Origin: Fulvimarina sp040239565
GTDB lineage: Bacteria; Pseudomonadota; Alphaproteobacteria; Rhizobiales; Rhizobiaceae
DNA length: 64,000 bases
Assembly: GCF_040239565.1 (NCBI RefSeq)
Contig: NZ_JBEHWS010000008.1
Location: 1 to 64,000 of the forward strand
Reading direction: 5' to 3'
Positions 27,201 to 35,747 of the stretch are shown here, piece after piece. A program made the position numbers and the translations under genes. How positions within the stretch are numbered: position 1 is the first letter of the stretch; each line of letters opens with the position of its first letter. The notes below the pieces were generated by a model that had not been told where the DNA came from, searched no databases, and was given only the letters and a program-made list of their open reading frames with translations.

Positions 27201-28340
27201 TTACGCCGCCCCGATCAGCCGATAGCTTACCTTGGTCGGATCCGGCACATAGGCCGATTCCGAGCGGGCCGTATCGCCGATCCTATCGTGATGCGGAGAC
27301 TTGACGCAGGCCGGGTCTGTCGCGGCGGCATCGCCTACGAGTGCGAGGGCCTGGCAGCGGCAGCCGCCGAAATCGATGTTTTTCCTCTCACAGGAGCGGC
27401 AGGGCTCCTGCATCCAGTCCGTGCCGCGGTAGGCCTCGAACGCAGGGCCGTTGTACCAGACGTCGGCTAGGTCGTGGTCCCGCACAGACCAGAAGTCGAG
27501 ATGCTCGATCGTCTCGGCCGCATGGCAGGGCAGCACCTTGCCGGACGGCGTGACGGACAGCGTGCGCGTGCCCCAGCCGCCGTTACAGAGCTTGGGATAT
27601 TTCGCGTAATAATCCGGGAACACCGCGTCGATGACGAGTGTGCCCTTCAGCCGTTCGCGGGCTTCTTCCACCTGCTCGATCGTCCGGTCCACATCGGCCT
27701 TGGTGGGCATCAGGTGCGCGCGGTTCTTCAGCGCCCAGCCGTAATACTGGGTATGGGCGATCTCGATGCGTTTCGCCCCGAACTCCACCGCCTTCTCGAT
27801 CATGGTCGGGACCTGATGGATGTTCTGGCGATGGATCACCGAGTTGAGCGTCAGCGGAAACCCGCGCTCGACAACCTGCTTCGCGAAAGCCTGCTTTCGC
27901 TCGAACGCACCCTTCATCCCGGCGACCGCGACCGTGATTTCCTCGTCTGCGCCCTGCATGGAGAGCTGGATGTGGTCGCAGCCGGCTTCGAGCAACGCGT
28001 CGAGTTGGCTCTCCTTCACGCCGACGCCGGAGGTTATGAGATTGGTGTAGAGGCCGACCTCCGCCGCATGGCGGGTCAGTTCGACGATATCCTTGCGGGC
28101 GCAGGGCTCGCCCCCGGACAGATGCAGGTGGATGACGCCGAGTTCGGCGGCTTGGGAGAAGACCCGCTTCCAGGTCTCGGTATCGAGTTCTGCCGAGCGG
28201 CTTTCGAGTTCGATCGGATTCGAACAATAGGTGCAGCGGAGCGGGCAGCGATGAGTGAGCTCGGCCAGAAGGCCGATCGGCGGCTGGGGTTTAGGCTTCG
28301 CGCTTGCCTGCGGGCGCTCGTCGAGTAGGGTCTCGCTCAT
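27201..28340 (-). CDS. pqqE: PQQ biosynthesis radical SAM protein PqqE
   Basis: 379 residues. PqqE uses a radical SAM mechanism to cross-link Glu and Tyr in the PqqA peptide, with PqqD as chaperone. The radical SAM motif is Cys32, Cys36 and Cys39 (HRCPLRCTYCSNP). The SPASM region near the C terminus has CNGGWG, EPCRSCERK and GGCRCQ. A C-terminal NPxxVSYR-like end is DPTKVSYRL. It lies 300 bp downstream of pqqD instead of overlapping it. Confidence 0.95.
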   Translation of the reverse strand: MSETLLDERPQASAKPKPQPPIGLLAELTHRCPLRCTYCSNPIELESRSAELDTETWKRVFSQAAELGVIHLHLSGGEPCARKDIVELTRHAAEVGLYTNLITSGVGVKESQLDALLEAGCDHIQLSMQGADEEITVAVAGMKGAFERKQAFAKQVVERGFPLTLNSVIHRQNIHQVPTMIEKAVEFGAKRIEIAHTQYYGWALKNRAHLMPTKADVDRTIEQVEEARERLKGTLVIDAVFPDYYAKYPKLCNGGWGTRTLSVTPSGKVLPCHAAETIEHLDFWSVRDHDLADVWYNGPAFEAYRGTDWMQEPCRSCERKNIDFGGCRCQALALVGDAAATDPACVKSPHHDRIGDTARSESAYVPDPTKVSYRLIGAA

Positions 28341-28640
28341 TCGTTTCCTCCGTTCGGTGACGGGCCTGTCGCGTGTTTTTTGTCCGCGCTCGGTTGCCCG
28401 CCAGTTTATCTTATATCTGTCCCTTGCCGCGACGCGAGTTCAAGCCGTTTTATAGGAGGAATGCTCGCGGCAGAATGCGAAGACCTCCGGTATACGTAGT
28501 CGTCATGCTCGGGTTCTGTCCCGACCATCCAGAGGACTCTCGTCTTCTCTACGGCCTCGTGGCTCGACCAGTGTCCGGTGCCCAACGATTATCCGCGCCG
28601 GATCCTCGGGGCAGGGCCTGAGGCTGACGAGCGAGGGAAA
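28341..28640. other. 300-bp gap between pqqD and pqqE
   Basis: No gene was recognised in either direction. On the minus strand it holds AT-rich segments (complement of 28410-28419, TATAAGATAA) that could carry a separate pqqE promoter. No terminator or palindrome was found. The gap breaks the usual compact pqqCDE arrangement. Confidence 0.4.
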
Positions 28641-28919
28641 TTACAGCGTCACCATCTGCTTGTCGCGGAGATCGATCAGAAACGCCTCGACATCGGGCCG
28701 GATCACCGCTTCATCGGCCGTAAAAACTGTCGCGAGATCAGTGATGATCCCCGCGAGATGCGTCTTCCCGTCGACACGCTTCAAAATCTCCACCGAAACG
28801 CCGTCGATGTTGTAGATGCGCTCCGGCCCGACCAGAATATACCCGCCGCGCGCCTTGTCCTCGCGAAACCTGACGCCATGCGGCAGCTTCGGGACCGTCT
28901 CGTCTGCAAGTTCGCTCAT
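28641..28919 (-). CDS. pqqD: PQQ biosynthesis peptide chaperone PqqD
   Basis: 92 residues from ATG 28919, overlapping the pqqC stop by 4 bp. PqqD is a RiPP recognition element that binds the PqqA leader and presents it to PqqE. Family segments include PKLPHGVRFREDKARGGYIL and VGPERIYNIDGVSVEIL. A longer frame in the same phase runs antiparallel through pqqC and is not coding. Confidence 0.93.
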   Translation of the reverse strand: MSELADETVPKLPHGVRFREDKARGGYILVGPERIYNIDGVSVEILKRVDGKTHLAGIITDLATVFTADEAVIRPDVEAFLIDLRDKQMVTL

Positions 28920-29680
28920 TCGGCCGCCTGGCGCGCTTCTGCGGCGAGCATGGTTCCGGGTTTCCAGGCATCGAAGGGCAAGTGACCCGGCTCCACATAG
29001 GCGTGGTGGACCGCGTCGAGCTGCGCCCACAGCACCTGACACTTGAACTTCAGCGCATCGATCACCGCCTGCTGCTGTTCCGGCGTTTGGGCATTTTCCA
29101 GACAGTAGTTCAATGCGAAATCGGAATCGCGCTTGGCCTGAACTGGACGCTTGTCGAAATAGGCGAGGGTGTCGCGTGTGATGAAGTCGTAATGCTCCAG
29201 CATGCCCTTGGTGCGGATGCCGATCACGTTCGGCGAGAAGAGCTCGGTCAGCGAAGAAGCGATCGCCTCCAAGAGCGTGCGGTCGCGCACGAAATGCACA
29301 TAGGCATCGACCGCGAACCGAGTGCCGGGAAGGATGCCTGCTCCGGACATCACATAGTCCTTGTCGAGCCCGACACCCTCGGCGAGCGCGATCCATTTCA
29401 CGATGCCGCCGCGTTCGGTTTCGGTGCCGTCATGGTCGATGATGCGCTCGCGCCATTCCTGACGGAGGGCCACCGTGTCGAGCCGAGCGAGGATATGTGA
29501 ATCCTTCACCGGGATCATCGACTGATAATAGTATCGATTCAGCGCCCAGGCCTGCACCTGTTCGCGCGAAAGCCGGCCTTCCTGGAGCATGATCTGGAAG
29601 GGGTGGTTGGAGTGATAGCGGGTCTTGCCGATTTCGCGAAGCGCCGCTTCGAGGTCTGCTTTCGACATCATTTCGGTCAT
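28916..29680 (-). CDS. pqqC: Pyrroloquinoline-quinone synthase PqqC
   Basis: 254 residues. It catalyses the last step of PQQ formation, ring closure and eight-electron oxidation of AHQQ, without a metal cofactor. The segments NHPFQIMLQEGRLSREQVQ, WALNRYYYQSMIPVKD and DGTETERGGI are characteristic. It overlaps pqqB upstream and pqqD downstream by 4 bp each, so pqqB-C-D are tightly coupled. Confidence 0.96.
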   Translation of the reverse strand: MTEMMSKADLEAALREIGKTRYHSNHPFQIMLQEGRLSREQVQAWALNRYYYQSMIPVKDSHILARLDTVALRQEWRERIIDHDGTETERGGIVKWIALAEGVGLDKDYVMSGAGILPGTRFAVDAYVHFVRDRTLLEAIASSLTELFSPNVIGIRTKGMLEHYDFITRDTLAYFDKRPVQAKRDSDFALNYCLENAQTPEQQQAVIDALKFKCQVLWAQLDAVHHAYVEPGHLPFDAWKPGTMLAAEARQAAE

Positions 29681-30630
29681 AGGCTGAGATCCATCCCATC
29701 ATAGGCGACCTGCCAACCTGCCGCCTCGACTGCTGTCTTTTCCTCCGACCCCTCGATCCAGATCGGATTGGTATTGTTGATGTGAATATAGACGCGTTGG
29801 CCGATCTTCGCACCGTCGAACGCGCTGAGGCTCCCGCCTTCGCCGGAAATCGGCATATGGCCCATTCGCCTGCCAGTCTTGATGCCGACGCCCGCGTTCT
29901 TCATTTCCTCGTCGACGAAGACAGTGCCGTCGAAGAGCAGCGCGTCCGCCTCCGAAACCCGCGCTTCTAGGCTCTCAGGCACATGAGCGCAGCCGGGTAT
30001 GTAGAACAGCGTCTTGCCATGCGCCGAGAGTTTGACGCCCACGGTCATCTCGCTTTCCTCGCCCACATCCACGGTGTCGGTTTCGAGGTAGAGCGGCACC
30101 TTGCCGGGCACCGAGAACAGTTCGGCGGTCAGGCCCGGAACCGGCTCGAACGGTTCACCGACCGCGATCTTGCGCTTGGCGACATGGTTGGGATCGAGGA
30201 CCTGAAACACAGGATTGGCTGCGATGATGTCGTGAACACCGCCCGTCGCATAGAGCGCGAAATCCTGCTTTTCCCGAAGCGTCAACAGGCCGGCGGTATG
30301 ATCGACGTCGCCATTGGTGATGAGAACAGAGGCAATCGGTGACGATCGTTTCGCACCGTCTCGCGCGCTGCCTGTCGCGCTCGGCCGCATCGGTTCGAGA
30401 TGCATGACCTGTTGTCTAAGATCGGGCGAGGCGTTGAGGAGAAGCCAGTTCTCGTCATCGGCCGTGACGGCGATGGAGGATTGTGAACTTGCGCGAACTC
30501 TCTCGTCTCCCTCCCAGAAGAGGCGACAGGTTTCGCAAAGGCAATTCCACTGGGGGTATCCGCCGCCTGCTGCGGCCCCTAAAACCAAAAGCCGCAGGCG
30601 AGGTTTCCCCCGCCCGCGGCTATCAGACAT
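29677..30630 (-). CDS. pqqB: PQQ biosynthesis protein PqqB
   Basis: 317 residues from ATG 30630. PqqB is a metallo-beta-lactamase-fold iron hydroxylase acting on the cross-linked Glu-Tyr intermediate. The N terminus reads LVLGAAAGGGYPQWNCLCETC, holding the structural zinc cysteines. TNGDVDHTAGLL is the metal-binding loop, and a late IHINNTNPI is also typical. A TTG at 30639 is an alternative start three codons upstream. pqqA lies 10 bp upstream. Confidence 0.95.
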   Translation of the reverse strand: MSDSRGRGKPRLRLLVLGAAAGGGYPQWNCLCETCRLFWEGDERVRASSQSSIAVTADDENWLLLNASPDLRQQVMHLEPMRPSATGSARDGAKRSSPIASVLITNGDVDHTAGLLTLREKQDFALYATGGVHDIIAANPVFQVLDPNHVAKRKIAVGEPFEPVPGLTAELFSVPGKVPLYLETDTVDVGEESEMTVGVKLSAHGKTLFYIPGCAHVPESLEARVSEADALLFDGTVFVDEEMKNAGVGIKTGRRMGHMPISGEGGSLSAFDGAKIGQRVYIHINNTNPIWIEGSEEKTAVEAAGWQVAYDGMDLSL

Positions 30631-30640
30631 GGTCTGCAAC

Positions 30641-30718
30641 TTAGAATTCGATCGGCATGTAGCCGTTGATTTCCATTGCGACGCAAACTTCAGTGATAAC
30701 GGGCTTATTCCAGGCCAT
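30641..30718 (-). CDS. pqqA: PQQ precursor peptide PqqA
   Basis: 25 residues (begins MAWNKPVITEVCVAME and ends INGYMPIEF). Glu16 and Tyr20, spaced E-x3-Y, are the residues joined to form PQQ. GGGAGA lies 7 nt before the ATG. The gene is the first of the pqqABCD operon. Confidence 0.95.
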   Translation of the reverse strand: MAWNKPVITEVCVAMEINGYMPIEF

Positions 30719-30783
30719 TATAGTCTCCCAATTGTGTCCTTTGCGAGCATACTGATGCTCACCACCAGTGCCCAGCCACACCT

Positions 30784-30812
30784 GATATAGCAAAGCGAGA
30801 CCCAGCTTTGAA
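30784..30812 (-). promoter_or_regulatory. Candidate sigma-70-like promoter of pqqA
   Basis: Read on the minus strand, TTCAAA (30812-30807), a 17-bp spacer, then TATATC (30789-30784). Each hexamer matches four of six consensus bases. Transcription would begin near 30777, giving a leader of about 60 nt. It is a pattern match only. The 376-bp region 30719-31094 also holds the CtrA-type site that faces flhA. Confidence 0.3.
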
Positions 30813-30993
30813 GGGTCATTCACGCGCGACTAAAAGATAAGGGAAAAAGTCCCTCCTCTGTCGGAAACCCGTCAAAGCCCGGCATTTCGGGATTCGGGGG
30901 CTCGCTCCGCGTCTTGTATCCGTTTGGTCCCCAAAAGCCGTCGCTTCGTTCCCGTCAGGCTCATCCCTGCGCAAGCTTGAGACCCGATAAGGG

Positions 30994-31008
30994 TTAACCG
31001 GTCCTTAA
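30994..31008. promoter_or_regulatory. CtrA-type binding site upstream of flhA
   Basis: TTAACCGGTCCTTAA is an exact TTAA-N7-TTAA site, followed by C as in the full consensus TTAA-N7-TTAAC. It lies 86 bp before the flhA start. CtrA directly activates class II flagellar genes in alphaproteobacteria, and the phosphotransferase ChpT that feeds CtrA is encoded at 57470-58096. Confidence 0.65.
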
Positions 31009-31094
31009 CGAATGGCGGGCGGCGATACCGCGTGCGTTTTTCGCTTCGGGCCAGACCAATTTGACTGCTGGTACCGAAAGCGAAGGCAAAAGCC

Positions 31095-33212
31095 ATGGCG
31101 ATCGACACGATGAAGAGCGCGCCCATCGCTGCAATCGGCTCTGACGGTGGCGCCGCACCCACCAAAGGTGGCCGCGAAATCATCTTCGCCATGGCGGTGG
31201 TGTTTGTCCTCACCGTCCTGTTCGTGCCCATCCCGCCGATGCTCATCGATATGGGGCTCGCCCTGTCGATCGCGCTCGCGGTTCTCATCCTCATGGTGTC
31301 GCTCTGGATCGAGAAGCCGCTGGAATTCTCCGCCTTCCCGACGGTTCTGCTTCTCGCGACCATGCTGCGCCTCTCACTCAACATCGCCACGACGCGCGTC
31401 ATCCTTTCGGAGGGCCATGAAGGCGTGAACGCCGCCGGCTACGTCATCGGCGGGTTCTCGAACTTCGTCATGGGCGGCGATTTCTTCATCGGCATCGTTG
31501 TCTTCGTGATCCTGATCGTCGTCAACTTCATGGTGATCACCAAGGGCGCGACCCGTATCGCGGAGGTCGGCGCACGCTTCACCCTCGACGCGATCCCCGG
31601 AAAGCAGATGGCGATCGACGCCGATCTCTCAGCCGGCCTCATCAACGACAAGGAAGCTCAGTTCCGTCGCAAGGAGCTGGAGGAGGAGTCCTCCTTCTTC
31701 GGCGCGATGGACGGTGCCTCGAAATTCGTGCGCGGCGATGCGATCGCCGGTCTCATCATCACCGCCGTCAACATCTTCGGCGGCATCATCATCGGCATCA
31801 TGCGCCACGACATGGATGCGGGTGCGGCAGCCGACGTCTTTACCAAGCTGTCGGTCGGCGATGGTCTGGTCTCCCAGATCCCGGCTCTCGTCATTTCGCT
31901 TGCCGCCGGTCTTCTCGTCTCGAAGGGGGGAACCCGCGGAGCGGCCCAGCTTGCCGTCGTCGGCCAGCTCGGCAAATATCCGCGCGCTCTGTCGGTCGCC
32001 GCCGGTCTGATGGTTCTACTCGCCATCATGCCGGGCTTGCCCTTCGTGCCGTTCACCGCGCTCGGCGGAATGCTCGCCTTCGTCGCCTATGTGATCCCCA
32101 AGCGGCGCGCCGAAGCCGTTGCCCAGGACGCAGCCCAGAAGAAAGCCGAGGAAAAGGCCGCTGTCGCGACCGAAAAGAATTCGGTCAAGGAAAGCCTCAA
32201 GATCGTCGAGATCGAGCTGGTTCTCGGCAAGCAGATGTCAGCCCATCTGCTTCTCCAGCGCGACGAGCTTGCCCACCGAGTCCAGAAGATGCGCCGTCGC
32301 TTCGCCTCGCGCTACGGTTTCGTTGTCCCCGAGATCAAGCTGTCCGACGATCTCGCGATCGGTTCGAAGAACTACGAGATCAAGATCCACGGAACGACGG
32401 TCGCCACCCAGGAGATGCGCCTTGGCGAGCTCCTCATCGTGCTCGGCGACCTGCCCCCGCCGGAAGTGCCGCACGACATGACCAAGGAACCGGCCTTCGG
32501 CATGAAGGCCGCCTGGATTTCAGAGAGCTTCTCCTCCGAGGTCAAGCGTCAGGGTCACGAGCCGATCGACACGCTCACCATCGTGCTCACCCACCTTTCG
32601 GAGATTCTGCGCAACAACCTCGCCCAGCTCCTGTCCTACAAGGACATGCGCTCGCTGATCGATCGGCTGGAGCCGGAATACAAGCGCCTGATCGACGAGA
32701 TCATCCCGACCCACATGTCCTATTCGGGTCTCCAGTCGGTGCTGAAACTCTTGCTCGCCGAACGCGTCTCGATCCGGAACCTCAACCTGATCCTCGAAGC
32801 CATCGCCGAGATCGCCCCCCATGTCAGGCGCTCCGAGCAGATCGTCGAGCATGTGCGCATGCGCATGTCCCAGCAGATCTGCGGCGACCTCCTGCACAAT
32901 GGAACTCTTTCGGTGCTGCGCCTCGGCAATCAGTGGGATCTTGCCTTCCATCAGGCCCTCAAGCGCGATGCCAAGGGCGACGTCGTGGAGTTCGACATCG
33001 ATCCGCGCGTCGTCGAACAGTTCGCCGAGGAAGCGACAAAGATTATCCGCGAGAAGATGGATCAGGGCGAAGTCTTCGCGCTCGTCGCGGCGCCCGACGC
33101 ACGTCCATACGTGCGCATGATGATCGAGCGGATCTTCGTCAATCTGCCCGTGCTCTCCCATGTCGAGATCGCGCGCGGCGTCGAGCTGAAGTCCATCGGA
33201 TCGATCTCGTGA
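31095..33212 (+). CDS. flhA: Flagellar export protein FlhA
   Basis: 705 residues. FlhA is the nonameric export-gate protein of the flagellar type III apparatus. About eight transmembrane helices fill the first 330 residues; the FHIPEP-like cytosolic loop region includes KGATRIAEVGARFTLDAIPG and KQMAIDADLSAGLI. The remaining half is the large cytoplasmic ring domain. The first 27 residues precede REIIFAMAVVF. It overlaps fliR by 4 bp (GTGA). It starts the flagellar group here: fliQ, flhB and the rest are not in the window. Confidence 0.97.
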   Translation: MAIDTMKSAPIAAIGSDGGAAPTKGGREIIFAMAVVFVLTVLFVPIPPMLIDMGLALSIALAVLILMVSLWIEKPLEFSAFPTVLLLATMLRLSLNIATTRVILSEGHEGVNAAGYVIGGFSNFVMGGDFFIGIVVFVILIVVNFMVITKGATRIAEVGARFTLDAIPGKQMAIDADLSAGLINDKEAQFRRKELEEESSFFGAMDGASKFVRGDAIAGLIITAVNIFGGIIIGIMRHDMDAGAAADVFTKLSVGDGLVSQIPALVISLAAGLLVSKGGTRGAAQLAVVGQLGKYPRALSVAAGLMVLLAIMPGLPFVPFTALGGMLAFVAYVIPKRRAEAVAQDAAQKKAEEKAAVATEKNSVKESLKIVEIELVLGKQMSAHLLLQRDELAHRVQKMRRRFASRYGFVVPEIKLSDDLAIGSKNYEIKIHGTTVATQEMRLGELLIVLGDLPPPEVPHDMTKEPAFGMKAAWISESFSSEVKRQGHEPIDTLTIVLTHLSEILRNNLAQLLSYKDMRSLIDRLEPEYKRLIDEIIPTHMSYSGLQSVLKLLLAERVSIRNLNLILEAIAEIAPHVRRSEQIVEHVRMRMSQQICGDLLHNGTLSVLRLGNQWDLAFHQALKRDAKGDVVEFDIDPRVVEQFAEEATKIIREKMDQGEVFALVAAPDARPYVRMMIERIFVNLPVLSHVEIARGVELKSIGSIS

Positions 33213-33961
33213 GCGAAGCCGCCTCAGCGCTCGTCTTTGCGCATTTTCTGATCTTTTGCCGGATCGGCACCTGCCTCATGCTGCTGCCCGGCTATTCCTC
33301 GAACCGCATTCCGGCGCAGGTTCGTCTCTTTCTCGGCTTCGCGATCTCGCTTGCCCTGTCACCGCTGCTTCTTCCGCTCATCGAGCCGCTTGTCCTCGGT
33401 GCGAGTGATGCCGATCGCCTGAAGCTGATCTTTTCGGAGATAATGACAGGGTTCTTCATCGGCCTGCTTGGCCGGTGTTTCCTGATCGCGCTTTCCTTCG
33501 TGGGCTATGTCATCGCCAATGCCATCGGAATGGGCCAGCAGCTCGGTCCGGTCTATGAAGACGCTCCCGATCCGGTGATCGGAACGTTGATCACTTTGAC
33601 CGCCACAACGCTGATCTTCGTTACGAATCTTCATGCCGAGATCGCTCGCGCTCTCGTTGATTCTTACAGCGCGCTTCCGGCGGCAGACGGTTTCGGTGTG
33701 CAACCGAGCCTGATCAGTCTTACCGACAATCTCGACCTCACCTTCGTTCTGTGCCTGCGCATTGCGAGCCCGTTCGTGCTCTATGCGATCATCGTCAATT
33801 TCGCGATCGGCCTCGCAAACAAGCTGACGCCTCAGATTCCGGTTTACTTCATCTCGCTCCCCTTCGTCCTTGCCGGTGGTCTCGTCCTCTTTGGCTACGT
33901 GATCGGCGACTTCCTAATCATCTTCATGAACGGCTTCGAAGGTTGGGTGCTGAACGGATGA
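33209..33961 (+). CDS. fliR: Flagellar biosynthesis protein FliR
   Basis: 250 residues from GTG 33209, coupled to flhA. FliR is part of the FliPQR export gate in the inner membrane. Hydrophobic helices with the typical ARIGTCLMLLPGYSS-like segment (CRIGTCLMLLPGYSS), ANAIGMGQQLG and the end DFLIIFMNGFEGWVL identify it. A longer frame begins inside flhA and is not used. Its stop overlaps the next gene by 4 bp (ATGA). Confidence 0.92.
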   Translation: MSEAASALVFAHFLIFCRIGTCLMLLPGYSSNRIPAQVRLFLGFAISLALSPLLLPLIEPLVLGASDADRLKLIFSEIMTGFFIGLLGRCFLIALSFVGYVIANAIGMGQQLGPVYEDAPDPVIGTLITLTATTLIFVTNLHAEIARALVDSYSALPAADGFGVQPSLISLTDNLDLTFVLCLRIASPFVLYAIIVNFAIGLANKLTPQIPVYFISLPFVLAGGLVLFGYVIGDFLIIFMNGFEGWVLNG

Positions 33962-34368
33962 GCGGCGATTCGAGAAAGAAAGAAAAACGGCTCGAGCGCG
34001 TCCTCAAGGTTCAGATCCAGAAACGGCAGATCGAGGAATGGGCCTTGGCGCAGCTCAAGCAGAAGCGCTTCGAGATCGATCAGGTCGATCAAGCGATCCT
34101 CGAAAGTCTCGATCCCAAATCCGACCTTCATGGCCTCTTCGTCGAAGCCAAGGTCAAGAGCCTGCGCCGCAACGATGTCGTGCGCCGGGAGAACGAGGCG
34201 AACCTCAAGGAAGGCGAGACCCGCCTCGCCGAAGCGCGCCGCCGCGAGAAGGGCGTCGAACGCAAGGTGAAGCGGGCAGGGCGGGATGCCGCGGCCGAGG
34301 AAGACGCTGCCGAACTCGACGGCCATATCGAAAGCTTCCTCGCGCGGCTTTCAAACAGTCTCGGATAA
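33958..34368 (+). CDS. Coiled-coil protein of the flagellar operon (FliJ-like in character)
   Basis: 136 residues, coupled to fliR by a 4-bp overlap. Nearly the whole chain is charged and helical with heptad-like spacing (KRLERVLKVQIQKRQIEEWAL, RRENEANLKEGETRLAEARR). Length, basic-acidic character and location suggest a FliJ-type export chaperone/stalk protein, but sequence identity is too weak to name it. The C terminus ends ESFLARLSNSLG. Confidence 0.6.
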   Translation: MSGDSRKKEKRLERVLKVQIQKRQIEEWALAQLKQKRFEIDQVDQAILESLDPKSDLHGLFVEAKVKSLRRNDVVRRENEANLKEGETRLAEARRREKGVERKVKRAGRDAAAEEDAAELDGHIESFLARLSNSLG

Positions 34369-34430
34369 GCCGACGCGCTTAAATTCCTTAACAAGACGTT
34401 TCCGCCGCGAAGAGAAAGGCGCCATCCGCC

Positions 34431-34823
34431 ATGAGTTCATCGCCGATCGAAGGGATCAAGCCCGTTCAGATGGCCGATGCCGAGCCCGTGGCCCGCATGG
34501 CGCCGCGCGTCGCGCACGAAGTCGATAAGCTAAACCCGATGCAGGAATTTGAATCCTTCGCCCTGCGCAGCTTCGTGGAATCCATGCTGCCTTCCGAAGC
34601 ATCGAACTTCTTCGGCTCGGGCACGGCCGGTAATATTTGGCGCTCAATGATGGCCGAACAGATCGGCGAGCAGATTGCGCGGGCCGGCGGCATCGGCATC
34701 GCGGAGACGGTCGCCAAGGATCGCGGCATCGAAACCGAGGCAAAAAGCGAAATCCGAACTCAGGAAGGCCAGAGCGCGCGGATGCGCTTCGACGCCGTCC
34801 TCGCTTCGACCACGAAGCTGTAA
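34431..34823 (+). CDS. Rod-binding protein (FlgJ N-terminal / CheL-like)
   Basis: 130 residues. The region FESFALRSFVESMLPSEA, followed by GNIWRSMMAEQIGEQIARAGGIGIA, fits the rod-binding domain of FlgJ found as a stand-alone protein (often named CheL) in Hyphomicrobiales. It would cap or guide rod assembly in the periplasm; there is no muramidase domain. It begins 62 bp after the coiled-coil gene. Two TTAA half-sites with a 5-bp spacer (34378-34390) lie just upstream but do not fit the CtrA spacing. Confidence 0.8.
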   Translation: MSSSPIEGIKPVQMADAEPVARMAPRVAHEVDKLNPMQEFESFALRSFVESMLPSEASNFFGSGTAGNIWRSMMAEQIGEQIARAGGIGIAETVAKDRGIETEAKSEIRTQEGQSARMRFDAVLASTTKL

Positions 34824-34849
34824 ATTGAACCTACGGGGAGAATCACCTC

Positions 34850-35203
34850 ATGCAGACCGCCCTTACCAACGCTGTCGATCGCCTCGAAGCGGTGCTCACG
34901 CGTGAAAACGATGCCCTGGCCCGTGGCAGCCAGATCGATCTCGTCGAAACGGCGGGCCGCAAGAACCAGTCGCTGCTCGAACTGACGCGGCTGACGCGGG
35001 GACTCACCGCCGAAAGCTTCGACGGAGAAACGCGCGCGCGCCTCACGGATCTGCGTCAGCGCCTCGATGACAATCAGGCAGTGCTTGCACGCCATGTGAA
35101 GGCGAGCCACGAGATCTCGGCGATCATGGCGAAATCCATCGAGGCTGCCGACTCGGACGGCACCTATTCCAGCCGGCCTGAATTTGCAGGACGTGTCCGG
35201 TGA
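34850..35203 (+). CDS. FlgN-like flagellar chaperone
   Basis: 117 residues, wholly helical by composition. Segments LEAVLTRENDALARG and LVETAGRKNQSLLELTRLTR fit FlgN-family export chaperones for hook-associated proteins. GGGGAG lies ahead of the ATG. Its stop overlaps the next gene by 4 bp. Assignment rests on pattern and operon context. Confidence 0.65.
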   Translation: MQTALTNAVDRLEAVLTRENDALARGSQIDLVETAGRKNQSLLELTRLTRGLTAESFDGETRARLTDLRQRLDDNQAVLARHVKASHEISAIMAKSIEAADSDGTYSSRPEFAGRVR

Positions 35204-35664
35204 TCAAGTTCATCATCGTCGGCGTCTGGGCGACGATTGTCGCCCTCGGCTCCAGCTACACGGCAATGACGCTTTCGGGCAGCGACGAGGAAGTCGCAGG
35301 CGAAGATAAGGCGGATTACTATGCCGGGCTCGATTATCGCTCCACCGACGCGATCACCGTTCCGATGATCGCGGACAGGAAGCTGCAGGGCTATATCATC
35401 GCGCGATTCGTCTACACCATCGACGGGAAGGTGGCGTCAAGGCTTGCGGTGCCGCCAGAACCCTTCGTTTTGGACGAGGCCTTCCGGCGGCTCTACGCCA
35501 GCGAGGATTTCGACTTCGAAAATCCTTCGCGCTACGACCTGCCAGCCCTGATGAATACGATCAAGACCTCGGTCAACGAGCGCTATGGAGAGGAGCTGGT
35601 CAATGAAGTGCTGATCGAGCAGTTCGACTACATCCCCAAGGGATCGACCCGCTCTCCCGCCTGA
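35200..35664 (+). CDS. Membrane-anchored protein ending the flagellar operon
   Basis: 154 residues from GTG 35200. One N-terminal helix (FIIVGVWATIVALGSSYTAM) is followed by a soluble domain with ITVPMIADRKLQGYIIARFVY. The size, single anchor and last-position gene order recall FliL, but the similarity is not decisive. Function unknown; a motor or stator-related role is inferred from context. A bidirectional terminator follows. Confidence 0.6.
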   Translation: MIKFIIVGVWATIVALGSSYTAMTLSGSDEEVAGEDKADYYAGLDYRSTDAITVPMIADRKLQGYIIARFVYTIDGKVASRLAVPPEPFVLDEAFRRLYASEDFDFENPSRYDLPALMNTIKTSVNERYGEELVNEVLIEQFDYIPKGSTRSPA

Positions 35665-35689
35665 GGAATTCCCAAACAGATCAAAACAG

Positions 35690-35722
35690 AAAGCCGGGAC
35701 GTCCTCGTCCCGGCTTTCTTGT
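35690..35722. terminator. Bidirectional rho-independent terminator
   Basis: AAAGCCGGGAC (35690-35700) pairs with GTCCCGGCTTT (35707-35717), an 11-bp stem with a 6-nt loop. T-rich tracts follow in both directions (CTTGTTT on plus, CTGTTTTG on minus). It separates the flagellar operon from the convergent L,D-transpeptidase gene. Confidence 0.88.
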
Positions 35723-35747
35723 TTCAGATTGTCTTGTCGTGGTTTTA

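Noticed and set aside
30561..30600. GC-rich inverted repeat near the start of pqqB
   Set aside because: It is inside conserved pqqB codons (GGGYPQW region), and the pairing is broken by a bulge; coding constraint explains it.
34378..34390. Two TTAA half-sites before the rod-binding protein gene
   Set aside because: The spacer is 5 bp, not the 7 bp required for CtrA.
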